The notes: a model not told the origin generated them from the letters alone. 64,000 bases of DNA from G013214665 sp964649815 (GCA_964649815.1 CAZYQC010000009.1:1-64000), one strand, 5' to 3'; shown: positions 18,153 to 27,790, counted from the first letter of the stretch. Numbers and translations are program-made.

Positions 18153-19622
18153 TCATACGGACAATGTGGCCTCAACCGCCTTGCGCCACCGTGCCGCGCG
18201 ATCTTGTCGGTCGGTTTCCGGCATCTGCGGTTCAAATTGCCGGTCACACGCCCAGGTTTTGGCAAATCCCTCTTTGTCGGGATAAACGCCCACCGCCATG
18301 CCCGCCAACCAGGCCGCACCCAATGCGGTGGTCTCTACCCCGGAGGGCCGGTCAACGGGCGCGCCCAAAATATCGGCCAGAAATTGCATGGCCCAGTCAT
18401 TCGCGCTGAGCCCGCCATCGACGCGCAAAACGGCATCAGTGGCGGCGGGCCAATCGGCTTTCATCGCGGTCCACAAATCCATTGTCTGAAAGCCCACACT
18501 TTCCAACGCCGCGCGCGCCATATCCGCCGGACCTGAATCCCGTGTCAAACCAAAGACCGCGCCACGGCATTCCGCGTTCCAATAAGGCGCCCCAAGACCT
18601 GTGAACGCGGGCACAATGATCACCTCACCCCGCCCTGTGGTTGCCAGCGCCTCGGTCTCGGGCGCGGACGCAATAATGCCCAAACCATCGCGCAACCACT
18701 GCACCACAGCACCCGCCACGAAAATGGACCCTTCCAAAGCGTGGGTCGTCTCGCCATCCAACTGATAGGCAATCGTAGTCAGCAAACGATTTTGCGACGC
18801 AACCGGCGCTGCACCTGTGTTCAACAAAGCAAAGCAGCCTGTGCCATAGGTCGACTTCATCATGCCCGGCGCAAAGCAAGCCTGCCCAATCGTTGCGGCC
18901 TGTTGGTCGCCGGCAACTCCGCAAATCGGAACCGGCGCGCCCAGCACGTCCGTCACGCCAAAGTCGGCGGCACAATCCTTGACCTCGGGCAGCATCTCGA
19001 CCGGAACATCAAGCAATGCGCACATGTCCGCCGACCATGCACCTTGGTGAATATCGTACAGCATCGTGCGGCAAGCGTTGGTCGCGTCCGTCACATGCGC
19101 CGCACCACCGGTGAGTTTCCAGATCAACCAACTGTCGATTGTGCCGAACTTGACCTCGCCGCGCTTAGCCCGATCCCGAAGGTTCAGCGTTTCGAGCATC
19201 CATTTCACCTTGGTGCCCGAAAAGTAAGGATCCGCCAGCAAACCCGTGATGGCCGTGATGTCAGCCTCCTTACCCGCAGCCTTCAACTCGGCACAAAAAG
19301 CGGCGGTCCGACGGTCCTGCCACACAATCGCGTTGTGCAAAGGCTCCCCTGTTGCGGCATCCCATATCACAGCAGTCTCACGTTGGTTGGTGATCCCGAT
19401 GGCCGCGATATCCTGGGCCGTCAGGCCTGCGCCTTTCAGAGCCTCTTGGCACACCGCAACCACGCTGTCCCAAATCTCAATCGCATCATGCTCGACCCAC
19501 CCCGAGGCCGGAAAATGCTGCGTGAACTCTTGCTGAGCCGTCGCGATTGGCTGCATCGCGGCATCAAAGACAATCGCGCGGCTTGATGTTGTCCCCTGAT
19601 CAATGGCCAAAACATACGTCAT
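18153..19622 (-). CDS. glpK: Glycerol kinase
   Basis: A 489-residue FGGY-family kinase. The N-terminal phosphate-binding motif LAIDQGTTSSRAIVFD and the substrate segment GWVEHDAIEIWDSV are present, and YGTGCFALLNTG and VDGGLSANDWAMQFLAD are the conserved C-terminal blocks. It phosphorylates glycerol to sn-glycerol 3-phosphate. The ATG at 19622 overlaps the glpD stop (ATGA), giving a glpD-glpK operon. The frame stays open for another 44 codons upstream inside glpD, but that part has no similarity to the family. Confidence 0.95.
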   Translation of the reverse strand: MTYVLAIDQGTTSSRAIVFDAAMQPIATAQQEFTQHFPASGWVEHDAIEIWDSVVAVCQEALKGAGLTAQDIAAIGITNQRETAVIWDAATGEPLHNAIVWQDRRTAAFCAELKAAGKEADITAITGLLADPYFSGTKVKWMLETLNLRDRAKRGEVKFGTIDSWLIWKLTGGAAHVTDATNACRTMLYDIHQGAWSADMCALLDVPVEMLPEVKDCAADFGVTDVLGAPVPICGVAGDQQAATIGQACFAPGMMKSTYGTGCFALLNTGAAPVASQNRLLTTIAYQLDGETTHALEGSIFVAGAVVQWLRDGLGIIASAPETEALATTGRGEVIIVPAFTGLGAPYWNAECRGAVFGLTRDSGPADMARAALESVGFQTMDLWTAMKADWPAATDAVLRVDGGLSANDWAMQFLADILGAPVDRPSGVETTALGAAWLAGMAVGVYPDKEGFAKTWACDRQFEPQMPETDRQDRAARWRKAVEATLSV

Positions 19623-21157
19623 ATTTCTTCCCCCGCTTGCACCATAAACGCCTCTAGGCGCGTGACAGCATCCCCTTTGATATGCAGCCCCAACTTGCTG
19701 CGCCGCCACAAGACATCGTCGGCTGTGCGCGCAAATTCTCGCGACATCATCCAACGCACCTCAGCCGCCGTTAAAGTTGCTCCGAAATCCTCTCCCAGAT
19801 CTTGAATCTCAACAGCGCTGCCCAAAACTTCCCACGCTTCGGTGCCGTAGGCCTGGATCAACCGCAAAGCCCATTTGTCCGTCAGAAAGCCATAGTCGGC
19901 CCGCAATTTGGCACAGAGTTCCGCCACCCCATCAACCGGGAAATCTCCGCCCGGCAATGTCACTTCTGCGGTCCAGGCGTCACCCAAATCCAATTTCGCC
20001 AAAGCCTGTTCAGCCAGCTTTCGATAGGTGGTGATCTTGCCTCCAAAAACGCTCAACAAAGGCGCGCCGCCCACGTCTTCATGCGCCAAAACGTAGTCCC
20101 GCGTCGCCGCCGTCGCACTGGTTGCACCGTCATCATAAAGCGGCCGGACACCCGAATAGGTCCAGACGATGTCGTCTTCGGTCACTGGCTTTGCAAAATA
20201 TTCGGAGGCGAACGCACAAAGATACGCCTGTTCCTCGGGCGAAATCTTGGGCGTCTCATCGGCACTGCCGTGATCGGCATCCGTTGTTCCAATCAGCGTG
20301 AAATCTTGTTGGTAGGGAATGGCAAAAATGATGCGACCATCTGTGCCTTGGAAAAAATAGGCCTTCTCATGATCAAAAAGCCTGCGGGTTACGATATGGC
20401 TGCCGCGCACCAACCGCACGCCATGCGCAGCATTCTGGCGCAAGACACCTGTCAAAACATCCGCGACCCAAGGCCCACCGGCGTTGATCAGCCTGCGCGC
20501 CCGAAACGACCCCTTTTCCGTTTCAATGTGCCACAGGCCCTCTCGTACCTCTGCCCCGGTCACGCGACACCGCGTCTCAATCCGAGCGCCGCGCGCTTGC
20601 GCGTCGCGCGCGTTCAACATGACCAAACGCGAATCCTCGACCCAGCAATCCGAATATTCATAAGCCCGAGCGAACCGATCTTGCAGCGCCGCGCCCTCAG
20701 GCGCTTTTCGCAGGTTGAGCGTCTTCGTCGCCGGCAAAATCTTCCGACCTCCAAGAGAATCGTACAACAACAATCCAAACCGAATAAGCCAGGCCGGCCG
20801 CCGACCCTTCATCCACGGCATGAAAAAGCTCAGCAACCGCGACGTCGGCGTTTCACTGTCAAACCGCATGTCCGGCGCATAAGGCAGCACAAATCGCATC
20901 GGCCAAGAGATGTGCGGCATCGCCTTGAGAAGCGTTTCGCGCTCTTTCAGAGCCGACGCCACCAAGCCAAATTCGAAAAACTCCAAATACCGCAAACCAC
21001 CATGAAACAACTTGGTCGACGCCGACGAGGTAGCACCCCCAAGATCGCCCGCCTCAGCCAAGGCAACAGTCAAACCCCGCCCCGCCGCATCACGCGCAAT
21101 GCCGGCGCCATTGATCCCACCACCAATGATAAAGACATCGACCAGTTCGTCCGACAT
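19619..21157 (-). CDS. glpD: Glycerol-3-phosphate dehydrogenase (FAD-dependent, aerobic)
   Basis: A 512-residue flavoprotein with the N-terminal FAD motif FIIGGGINGAGIARDAAGRG and the family block SSASTKLFHGGLRYLE. The central IGTTDADHG and the C-terminal segment ending in MSREFARTADDVLWRRSKLG are also typical. It oxidises glycerol 3-phosphate to dihydroxyacetone phosphate at the membrane and feeds electrons to quinone. It is coupled to glpK. It lies downstream of idi on the same strand but is separated by 336 bp containing a hairpin, so it is probably transcribed independently. Confidence 0.95.
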   Translation of the reverse strand: MSDELVDVFIIGGGINGAGIARDAAGRGLTVALAEAGDLGGATSSASTKLFHGGLRYLEFFEFGLVASALKERETLLKAMPHISWPMRFVLPYAPDMRFDSETPTSRLLSFFMPWMKGRRPAWLIRFGLLLYDSLGGRKILPATKTLNLRKAPEGAALQDRFARAYEYSDCWVEDSRLVMLNARDAQARGARIETRCRVTGAEVREGLWHIETEKGSFRARRLINAGGPWVADVLTGVLRQNAAHGVRLVRGSHIVTRRLFDHEKAYFFQGTDGRIIFAIPYQQDFTLIGTTDADHGSADETPKISPEEQAYLCAFASEYFAKPVTEDDIVWTYSGVRPLYDDGATSATAATRDYVLAHEDVGGAPLLSVFGGKITTYRKLAEQALAKLDLGDAWTAEVTLPGGDFPVDGVAELCAKLRADYGFLTDKWALRLIQAYGTEAWEVLGSAVEIQDLGEDFGATLTAAEVRWMMSREFARTADDVLWRRSKLGLHIKGDAVTRLEAFMVQAGEEI

Positions 21158-21493
21158 GACTTCGCCTCACATGTTTGCGCTCACGCCTAACGCAGAAATG
21201 AGGGGGCTGTCTGCCCCCTCACACTCCCCCGAGGATATTTTTTGCCAAAAGAAAAGCAGGAGGCGCAAAACACCCCCTGCTCTTGAAAGCATCTGCTTTC
21301 TTCTGGCACGGTCATCGGCGTCCCCGCCTGTACCGTGGTGCCAGGCTGGGCGAGAAAGATGAAGATTGTCTTTCTTTTGGCTAAAAATATCCAACTCGCG
21401 ACGCAAACATGGGGACAGAAGCCACGGCTGTTGAGCGCGCCAGACGCCAATGGGCCAGTCCAGTATCGAATGCGCCGAAGGCGCGCGATTTTG
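21158..21493. repeat. Intergenic region with two copies of the dispersed composite element, in opposite orientation
   Basis: There is no gene in these 336 bases. Copy C consists of hairpin TGAGGGGGC/GCCCCCTCA (21199-21221) followed by a CCCCCGAGGATATTTTTT..CCAAAAGAAA core to about 21254. A reverse-oriented core, TTTCTTTTGGCTAAAAATAT, lies at 21371-21390. A further small hairpin, GAAAGCATCTGCTTTC, lies near 21286. The region separates idi from glpD and must hold the glpD promoter and the idi terminator. Confidence 0.65.
21199..21221 (-). terminator. Strong hairpin downstream of idi, probable terminator
   Basis: Perfect 9-bp arms TGAGGGGGC (21199-21207) and GCCCCCTCA (21213-21221) with a 5-base loop. 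Read on the minus strand it follows the idi operon and is followed by TTTCTGC. The T-rich part is short, so this may be a stability hairpin rather than a classical terminator. Confidence 0.5.
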
Positions 21494-22036
21494 TTAGACG
21501 CGAGCAGCGTGGATCAGGTCGGGGCCGAAGATCGTGTCGGCGTGTTCGGCCATGTAGATGCGCATCCAGGGCGTATAGTCGCCGGGATTTCGGGCGACCG
21601 AAGCCATGAGGTCATGGTAATCCATCCAGGCGATGTCCATCACTTCTTCTGGGTTTGGGCGCACGGTGACATGGCCAGTTGCCCGGGCGAGGAACACGTC
21701 CACGACTTCGTGCTCGATCAGGCCGTTTCCAACCTCGGCGCGATATTCTAGGTGGTGGCGGTGGTCGGGCACCAGGCCTTCGATACCCAACTCCTCGCGC
21801 AAGCGGCGGATGGCGCAGGCGGCGGGGGGCTCATCAAAGTCGGGATGCGTGCAACAGGTGTTCGTCCACAGACCGGGCGTGTGGTATTTTCCCATCGCGC
21901 GCCGTTGCAACAGGACTTCGGTTCCTCGGACGACGAAAACAGAGACGGCCTTGTGGCGCAGCCCGCGCACATGCGCGTCAAGCTTGTCGACAGGCACCAA
22001 TTCGCCATTCACCCAGGCCGGGATCAGGATGCTCAT
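21494..22036 (-). CDS. idi: Isopentenyl-diphosphate delta-isomerase (type I)
   Basis: A 180-residue Nudix-fold enzyme interconverting IPP and DMAPP, the isoprenoid precursors of carotenoids and the phytyl tail. The active-site Cys lies in LWTNTCCTHP, the Nudix-like metal region in ACAIRRLREELGI, and the catalytic Glu in IEHEVVDVF. It is the last gene of the ppaA-ppsR-bchG-bch2-bchP-idi run; its ATG shares one base with the bchP stop (TGATG). Confidence 0.95.
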   Translation of the reverse strand: MSILIPAWVNGELVPVDKLDAHVRGLRHKAVSVFVVRGTEVLLQRRAMGKYHTPGLWTNTCCTHPDFDEPPAACAIRRLREELGIEGLVPDHRHHLEYRAEVGNGLIEHEVVDVFLARATGHVTVRPNPEEVMDIAWMDYHDLMASVARNPGDYTPWMRIYMAEHADTIFGPDLIHAARV

Positions 22037-23217
22037 CAGATGCGTTCCGGAGCGACCAAACCGGTCAGATGCGCCAGGTTTTTGACGCCGATTTTCAGAT
22101 GCGCCAGCGGGCGCGCCTTGACCAGCTTCTTGTTCATATAAGCCTCGAAGGTCAGCCGCTGTACATCGACGTCATGGCACAAAGACACAAAGCGCTCGCG
22201 CCGCATGTCAGAGCGGTAATAGGCGTTCTGCATCGAAGCCAGAACGCGGAAAACTGTTTTGTGTTCGCGCATAAAGAGCTTTCTTGCCAGGCGCAGGTCT
22301 TTAACACGGCCCGAGGCCAAGGTCGCGGCGCATGCTGTCGCAGCCACGCGGCCACCGACCATCGCATAATAAATGCCCTCACCCGAGCTGGGCGCGACGA
22401 CGCCCGCGGCGTCACCAGCCAGAACAACGTCTTGCCCGTTGTCCCAGCGATCCAGAGGCTTAAGCGGAATGGGCGCGCCTTCTTTTCGCAAAGTTTCACA
22501 ACCCTCGAGCCCGGACGCTTTGCGCAACGCGGCGGTCGCTTCCTTGAGATCCACGTCCGAGACTTCGGTGCCCATGCCAACGCTCGTCGTGCCGCCATGC
22601 GGGAACACCCAGCCATAAAAATCCGGCGAGATGGCGCCGTCATAGACGACATCACACCGCATCGGGTCGTACTTATCGTTTGCAGGGGGTGCTGCGATGA
22701 TCTCGTGATAAGCCAGCACGTATGGAATTTTGTCGCCGCCTGGCACTTCGGCCCGGCCAACGCGCGAACGTGCGCCGTCAGCGCCGATGACCAAACGGCA
22801 CACCAATTCGCGCTCTTCGCCGGTGGCTTTGTCCCGGTAGACCACAGCCGTTTGGCCGTTTGCGCGGCTTACGCGCAAAAAGGTACCCACTTTGTAATCG
22901 GCCCCTGCTTTGACCGCGCGTGCGCGCAGAAATGGATCGAAATCCTTGCGATCGACCATGCCGACAAAGCCGTTCTCGATTGGAATGTCGACCTGACGTC
23001 CCGTGGGCGAGATCATGCGCGCCGTGGTGACTTTGGTCAGCAGTTGATCGTCACCAATGTGAAAGTCCTGCATTAACCGAGGAGGGATCGCCCCGCCGCA
23101 GGGTTTGATACGCCCTTCGCGGTCGAGCAAAGCCACGGAATGACCTGATCGGACGAGGTCTTCGGCCGCGGTCGCCCCTGACGGGCCTCCGCCCACAACA
23201 ACTACATCATATGTCAT
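22036..23217 (-). CDS. bchP: Geranylgeranyl diphosphate/bacteriochlorophyll reductase
   Basis: A 393-residue flavoprotein that hydrogenates the geranylgeranyl tail of bacteriochlorophyll a to phytyl. It has the N-terminal FAD motif VVVGGGPSGATAAEDLVRSG, the second nucleotide motif LVIGADGARSRVGRAE and the GD motif VVLAGDAAGVVAPSSGEGIYYAM. Length and order match BchP of Rhodobacterales. It is 4 bp downstream of the bch2-type transporter gene and coupled to idi. Confidence 0.95.
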   Translation of the reverse strand: MTYDVVVVGGGPSGATAAEDLVRSGHSVALLDREGRIKPCGGAIPPRLMQDFHIGDDQLLTKVTTARMISPTGRQVDIPIENGFVGMVDRKDFDPFLRARAVKAGADYKVGTFLRVSRANGQTAVVYRDKATGEERELVCRLVIGADGARSRVGRAEVPGGDKIPYVLAYHEIIAAPPANDKYDPMRCDVVYDGAISPDFYGWVFPHGGTTSVGMGTEVSDVDLKEATAALRKASGLEGCETLRKEGAPIPLKPLDRWDNGQDVVLAGDAAGVVAPSSGEGIYYAMVGGRVAATACAATLASGRVKDLRLARKLFMREHKTVFRVLASMQNAYYRSDMRRERFVSLCHDVDVQRLTFEAYMNKKLVKARPLAHLKIGVKNLAHLTGLVAPERI

Positions 23218-23221
23218 GACA

Positions 23222-24529
23222 TCATTCTCCTGGAACCATAGCGCGAGGCGCGCCTTGTGACTTATGCGCCATCACGCGGACGGCCATTGCGGCGGCGGCC
23301 AAAAAGAGGCCAGCCTCCAGCATGAAAACGGCTCCGAACGCTGTCGCATCATCGCCCACGGAAACGCGCAGCACATCAACCATCGCGGCGCCCACAAGGC
23401 CACCAAAGCCTGCGGCCAAGGCTTGCGCCGCACCCCAAAGGCCCATGCGTGTGCCTTCGCGCGCGCTGCGGCCTTGTCCCGCCAAAGCCATCATCGAGCC
23501 AATCGCGGCCACAGCGAAAATGCCGTTGAACATGCCCAAGGCCACCACCGCGGCCATCAAAGGCGCGCTGGGGCCGATTTGACCCAGCATTGTAATTGCC
23601 GCGAGCGCCAGCGCTGATCCGAGGCAGCCGACAATAACCCAATTGCGCAGGCTGCCGATGCGCAGGCCCGTCGCCAACACGCCAACCGCCACCATTCCGA
23701 CAAAGACGCCCCCATTCTGGGCCCCCGACAATTGGGTCGATTGGCCGGGCGTGAAGGCGAACACCAAACCTGCGTAGGGCTCGAGGATCAGCTCTTGCAT
23801 GAAATACGCCGTCATCGACAAAAAGACGAAGAGCGTAAAATTACGCGCTTGCGGTTCCGCCCAAATCTCGGCCAGCCCCTCTCGAAACGGCATCGTCTCG
23901 GGCTCAGGCGTGATGAGCACGCGCCGTTCCATCCCGAAGACGGCTATGCCGGTCAGGCAAACCGCAGCAGCACCAACGATCCACACGATGCGCATCAACA
24001 AGGCTGGCGAATATGGGTCAAGCTGCGCGCCGACGATGCCGGCGGTCACAGCGATGCCTGCGATCATCATCAGCCATGTGATCGTCGCCGCCGCAGGGCG
24101 CCTGGTTGGCGCGGTTGCGGTCGCCAGTAAGGCCAGCAGGGATGTTCCCGACGCACCGACGCCCAATCCGATCAGCGCATAGGCCACAACGGACAGGGCA
24201 AGCCCCGCAGCGAAACGATGCTCCAACAGCACAACGCCATAGGCGGCAAGAACCGCACCTAAGGCCAGGGCAATGACACCGCGCATAATCCAGCGCGTCC
24301 GATTGCCTCCGGTATCCGAGAGAAAGCCCCAGTTGGGTCGGGTGATTTGAATACCGTAATGCAACGCCACCAAAAGGCCGGGCAAAACGGCTGGCAACGC
24401 CAGCTCGACAACCATCAATCTGTTCAGCGTCGAGGTCGTCAGCACCACAATTGCGCCCAAGCACATCTGCACCAAACCCAGCCGCGCAATATCGAGCCAG
24501 GAGAGATGTCGCTTTGTGACCGAGCGCAT
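23222..24529 (-). CDS. PucC/LhaA-family MFS protein (bch2, between bchG and bchP)
   Basis: A 435-residue membrane protein with about twelve spans of the bacteriochlorophyll-delivery (BCD) branch of the major facilitator superfamily. Landmarks are LNRLMVVELALPAVLPGLLVALHY near the N-terminus and NFTLFVFLSMTAYFMQELILEPYAG centrally. Relatives at this position in Rhodobacter (bch2, orf428) are thought to help deliver pigment during antenna assembly. The ATG at 24529 overlaps the bchG stop. The open frame to 25141 is an out-of-frame overlap with bchG and was not used. Confidence 0.9.
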   Translation of the reverse strand: MRSVTKRHLSWLDIARLGLVQMCLGAIVVLTTSTLNRLMVVELALPAVLPGLLVALHYGIQITRPNWGFLSDTGGNRTRWIMRGVIALALGAVLAAYGVVLLEHRFAAGLALSVVAYALIGLGVGASGTSLLALLATATAPTRRPAAATITWLMMIAGIAVTAGIVGAQLDPYSPALLMRIVWIVGAAAVCLTGIAVFGMERRVLITPEPETMPFREGLAEIWAEPQARNFTLFVFLSMTAYFMQELILEPYAGLVFAFTPGQSTQLSGAQNGGVFVGMVAVGVLATGLRIGSLRNWVIVGCLGSALALAAITMLGQIGPSAPLMAAVVALGMFNGIFAVAAIGSMMALAGQGRSAREGTRMGLWGAAQALAAGFGGLVGAAMVDVLRVSVGDDATAFGAVFMLEAGLFLAAAAMAVRVMAHKSQGAPRAMVPGE

Positions 24530-25428
24530 CACGCCAACCCCCGCAAGGCAAAGGCGGCAATCATCATGCCCGCCACGTACAGCAGGACGCCCGTGCCATT
24601 GTACCAAGGTGCTTTGGCCTTGGGGTCGCGGAACATGATCCGCATCGCCCAGAATTGGACGAGCAACAGCACCGCGATCCCCGATGCGTGCCACGGTCTT
24701 CCCCAGACCATCAGCAATGCAATAACGCCCATTTGCGGCAGGCTCATTACTGTGCAGGCAACTTGCGCGGCGCGGCGCGGGCCCAGCGTGACTGGCAAAG
24801 ACTGCACACCCATCTGGCGGTCGCCTTCCAGGGCTTTGAAATCGTTCAGCGTCATGATCCCGTGCGCACCCAGGCCATACAGCAACGCGACCCAGAGTAT
24901 TTCTGGCCGCGGGGCGCCCGCACTCAGGACTGCTGCGCCAGTGATCCACGGCAGGGTCTCGTAGCTGAGACCGACCAAGCCAGGCCCCAGCCAGCCGGAC
25001 CGCTTTAACCGGACAGGTTCCGCCGAATAAGCCCAGGCGGCCAAAACCGCGAGGCACGTCGCGACGAACCCCCAAAAGCCCAACAAAGATCCCAAGGCCA
25101 AAGCCACAGCGGACATGACCAGCGCAATCCACAAACCCCAACGGCCCGGAATACGACCCGACGGGATCGGTCTGTAAGGCTCGTTGATGGCATCGACATG
25201 CCGGTCACACCAATCGTTTGCGGCCTGGCTCATCCCGCAGACCACGGGCCCAGCGAGAATGACGCCCAAAACAACCAGCCACCACCGCTCGGCCGGCGAC
25301 GCGCCTGACGCGACGACGCCACACAAATAGGCCCACATCGGCGGGAACCATGTGATCGGTTTGATCAATTGCAATGCCGCCGCGGGTTCGGGGTAGCGGC
25401 GCGCGTGTATCGTCTGCGGGACATCCAT
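24529..25428 (-). CDS. bchG: Bacteriochlorophyll a synthase (geranylgeranyl transferase)
   Basis: A UbiA-family prenyltransferase of about 299 residues. The metal/diphosphate motif is NDWCDRHVDAINEPYRPIPS, and KPITWFPPMWAYLCG near the N-terminus is characteristic of BchG. It attaches geranylgeranyl to bacteriochlorophyllide a. The ATG at 25428 gives an N-terminus like other BchG proteins; a TTG at 25464 is less likely. No ribosome site precedes 25428. A -35/-10 pair (TTGCCA, CATAGT) places transcription start at or next to the ATG, suggesting a leaderless message from this promoter. Confidence 0.93.
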   Translation of the reverse strand: MDVPQTIHARRYPEPAAALQLIKPITWFPPMWAYLCGVVASGASPAERWWLVVLGVILAGPVVCGMSQAANDWCDRHVDAINEPYRPIPSGRIPGRWGLWIALVMSAVALALGSLLGFWGFVATCLAVLAAWAYSAEPVRLKRSGWLGPGLVGLSYETLPWITGAAVLSAGAPRPEILWVALLYGLGAHGIMTLNDFKALEGDRQMGVQSLPVTLGPRRAAQVACTVMSLPQMGVIALLMVWGRPWHASGIAVLLLVQFWAMRIMFRDPKAKAPWYNGTGVLLYVAGMMIAAFALRGLA

Positions 25429-25430
25429 AG

Positions 25431-25448
25431 TGTCAACTATGGCTGACA
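25431..25448. promoter_or_regulatory. PpsR/CrtJ-type site upstream of bchG
   Basis: TGT-N12-ACA (TGTCAACTATGGCTGACA) lies 3 bp from the bchG start codon and covers the inferred -10 box. This is the known consensus of PpsR/CrtJ, the aerobic repressor encoded immediately upstream. Confidence 0.75.
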
Positions 25449-25486
25449 CATTGAGTCGTGGCAAGCGCCCTTACAAGACCAGCAAG

Positions 25487-26908
25487 TTAACCGTCTTTGG
25501 CCAAGAGGCCGTATTTCCGCAGCTTGACGTACAAAGATTGTCTGCTCAGACCCAGCATCTCGGCCGCTGCCACCCGGTTGTTGCGCGTCAACTCAACTGC
25601 CGTTTCCACGCACATCTTTTCGACCACGTCGGTCGTTTCGGCCACGATCTCCTTCAGCGAGGCAGAGCCGACCAGGTCCATCACGTTCCGTCCAGGATCA
25701 GGCAAGCTCGCACCGCCGGTGCTGGTTTTGCCGCGTGAAGGATCCATACGGCTCATGTCACGGATGATCAGACCGATCGCGGGATGTTTTTGATGGTCCA
25801 GATAGGTTGCCGACGCCTCGACAGGCACTTTGGATCCAAGCTCGTTCAGAACCTTGGTCGAGTAGACGCGCATCTGTCCGGCAGATTTCGCGTTATCAAG
25901 CAAAACGCCCAAATCGACCTGTCCCCGCGCCAGATGATCGGCCAAAGATCGGCCCACAACCTCGGTCAGGTGCGCCGCCCCGACCAGATCAAGAAACGAC
26001 TCGTTGACCGACAGGATTTTGCCGCGTGCATCCATGAACAAAATGGCATCAGCCGTAGCCGCAAAAAGCGCGCCTTCTAGGCGTGTACTTTCTTCGTCGC
26101 GCGGGATTTCTTTGTCGTCCGACAGAATTCGGCACAACATCACGCGCTGACCCCCTGCCCGGAAAACATGCGGGACCAGAGAAACCGCCGCACCCGTGCG
26201 CGAGGTTACGGCCAAAACAGGCTCGGGCTGGTCAGCAAGTGTTGCGTTCAGCAAGCTTTCGGTAAGCTCTGCACCTGAACGGTTGCTAAAGTGACTGGCA
26301 AGTCCTGTGCCCACCAAAGAGGTTTCGTTCAGCCCCAAAAGCTGCCCCGCCGCAGCGTTGGCATCATCGATCCGGCCGGTTCCCAATGTGACGAAAACAG
26401 CCGCTTCCTCTACATTATTCAAAAGAACGCGGTAGCGCGCATCGAATTCCCGCCGCGCCTCATACCCACGTTCAAGCGCCAATTGCGCTTGCACCAATTG
26501 CTGTTGTGTCTCGGCGATTGGGCGCAGATCCCGTCCCAAAAGAAGGGCAGCCCCCTCATGACCAAAGCGGTGGAACGTATAGCGCACAGGATATTGCCAG
26601 GTCGCATTGTCCTTGTGATTGAGCTCAATAAAGCGCGGCGGCGTCGCGCCCGACAAATAAAGGTCATGCGCGGCCTGGAACATCTCGATGCTCTCATCCG
26701 TCAGGAACTCTGAAATCGGACGCCCTTCCCAATGGTCAAGGTTGCCAAAACTTTCTGCGCTTTGATTGATCACCACCGATAGGATCGCACCGTCCGAAGA
26801 CACCACCAGTGCCAGATCAGAGGCCGCCGCCAAAATGCTGCTTAAAAACTCCGGCTCAATAAGAGGGACCGAACCACTGGTCCAAAACGTGCTGCCGCCT
26901 GTCGTCAT
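25487..26908 (-). CDS. ppsR: Transcriptional regulator PpsR (CrtJ), redox-sensing photosynthesis repressor
   Basis: A 473-residue protein with an N-terminal segment, PAS domains (roughly 155-265 and 280-390) and a Fis-type helix-turn-helix at the C-terminus (NNRVAAAEMLGLSRQSLYVK). Cys259 (MLCRIL) and Cys433 (KMCVET) match in position the two redox cysteines of Rhodobacter PpsR (251 and 424). It represses bch and crt genes at TGT-N12-ACA sites, four groups of which occur in this window. It is co-transcribed with ppaA (ATGA overlap) and precedes bchG. Confidence 0.95.
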   Translation of the reverse strand: MTTGGSTFWTSGSVPLIEPEFLSSILAAASDLALVVSSDGAILSVVINQSAESFGNLDHWEGRPISEFLTDESIEMFQAAHDLYLSGATPPRFIELNHKDNATWQYPVRYTFHRFGHEGAALLLGRDLRPIAETQQQLVQAQLALERGYEARREFDARYRVLLNNVEEAAVFVTLGTGRIDDANAAAGQLLGLNETSLVGTGLASHFSNRSGAELTESLLNATLADQPEPVLAVTSRTGAAVSLVPHVFRAGGQRVMLCRILSDDKEIPRDEESTRLEGALFAATADAILFMDARGKILSVNESFLDLVGAAHLTEVVGRSLADHLARGQVDLGVLLDNAKSAGQMRVYSTKVLNELGSKVPVEASATYLDHQKHPAIGLIIRDMSRMDPSRGKTSTGGASLPDPGRNVMDLVGSASLKEIVAETTDVVEKMCVETAVELTRNNRVAAAEMLGLSRQSLYVKLRKYGLLAKDG

Positions 26909-27687
26909 TCTTCCGTCACTGCCCTGCTCTGCTTAAGACACAGCGTAACGACATCTTTTGCTACGTTCGTCACCAAATCCACGTTCGTGGTGTCCACTAT
27001 GCTCGCATCATCATCCGGCAACGCGCCGCCCAATACCAAAAGCGGCGCGTTATCTATCGCATTTCGCACACTAAAAACGGTTTGCGCGATGGTTTCAAGA
27101 CCAGCAGACCGCGCGCAGGTGAAGAGAACCGCATTTGGACGATCAAAGAGAATGCGCGAAACGATCATTTCGTTGCGCTCGCAAAAGGCCGTGGCAACAT
27201 GGCAGCCCATGCGCCGCAGCTGCGCCGCGACGACACTGGCCCCAAGAAAGTGCTGCTCCCCCTCAGGGACAACAATCAACATCGACAGATCCAGCGGCGG
27301 CGCCATCCCCCGCAGCGTCGTATCCTCGGACGCCTCTGCCAAAAGCCCCTGCAACCGCAGCGCACCAATCGTGACCTGCGCAAAATCAATGTCCGAGGCG
27401 ACCCACATATCGCCCAAGCGATGCGCCGTCAGCGGAATGTAGGTGTCAATGATCGCGTCAACCGTCAGGCGAAATCCCCGCAGCTCTGCTTGTATTAAGG
27501 CCGGATCAAACAACCCCGGCTGCAGAACCGCCCGCAACAGAAAGTCCAAAACGATCTGGCGCGCACCGGTTTGGGTCGTGCCCTGCCGGTTTTTCAGAAC
27601 CGATATCACATGCGCAGCCAAATGCCGCGTGTGGCGTTGCGGCATCGAGCCCGCCCTCACGGTCTTTCTTGGGTCGTCCTGCGACAT
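26905..27687 (-). CDS. ppaA: PpaA/AerR-type cobalamin-binding antirepressor
   Basis: A 260-residue protein with a B12-binding-type domain. The central helical segment YIPLTAHRLGDMWVASDIDFA is followed by a Rossmann-like part with LSMLIVVPEGEQHFLGASVVA and LVLGGALP. Members of this family (PpaA, AerR) modulate PpsR/CrtJ in response to light or oxygen through hydroxocobalamin. It is divergent from bchF and overlaps ppsR by ATGA, so the sensor pair is made together. Confidence 0.9.
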   Translation of the reverse strand: MSQDDPRKTVRAGSMPQRHTRHLAAHVISVLKNRQGTTQTGARQIVLDFLLRAVLQPGLFDPALIQAELRGFRLTVDAIIDTYIPLTAHRLGDMWVASDIDFAQVTIGALRLQGLLAEASEDTTLRGMAPPLDLSMLIVVPEGEQHFLGASVVAAQLRRMGCHVATAFCERNEMIVSRILFDRPNAVLFTCARSAGLETIAQTVFSVRNAIDNAPLLVLGGALPDDDASIVDTTNVDLVTNVAKDVVTLCLKQSRAVTEE

Positions 27688-27772
27688 GCGCTTTTCCCGT
27701 TATCGAAGTGCCACTTGACTTACAGCAAGTCAGGGTTGCGGCACCGCACCATCATCACCTGTCACTTAGGTA

Positions 27773-27790
27773 TGTCAATTCAGTTTGACA
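27773..27790. promoter_or_regulatory. PpsR/CrtJ-type site, ppaA side
   Basis: TGTCAATTCAGTTTGACA fits TGT-N12-ACA exactly, with extra symmetry (TGTCAA/TTGACA). It lies 86 bp upstream of the ppaA start codon. Confidence 0.75.

Noticed and set aside
19802..21190. 462-codon frame antisense to glpD
   Set aside because: Shadow of a clear glpD gene; arginine- and proline-rich translation typical of the opposite strand of GC-rich genes.
24530..25141. N-terminal extension of the bch2-type transporter frame
   Set aside because: Overlaps bchG out of frame and is not hydrophobic; homologues start near 24529.
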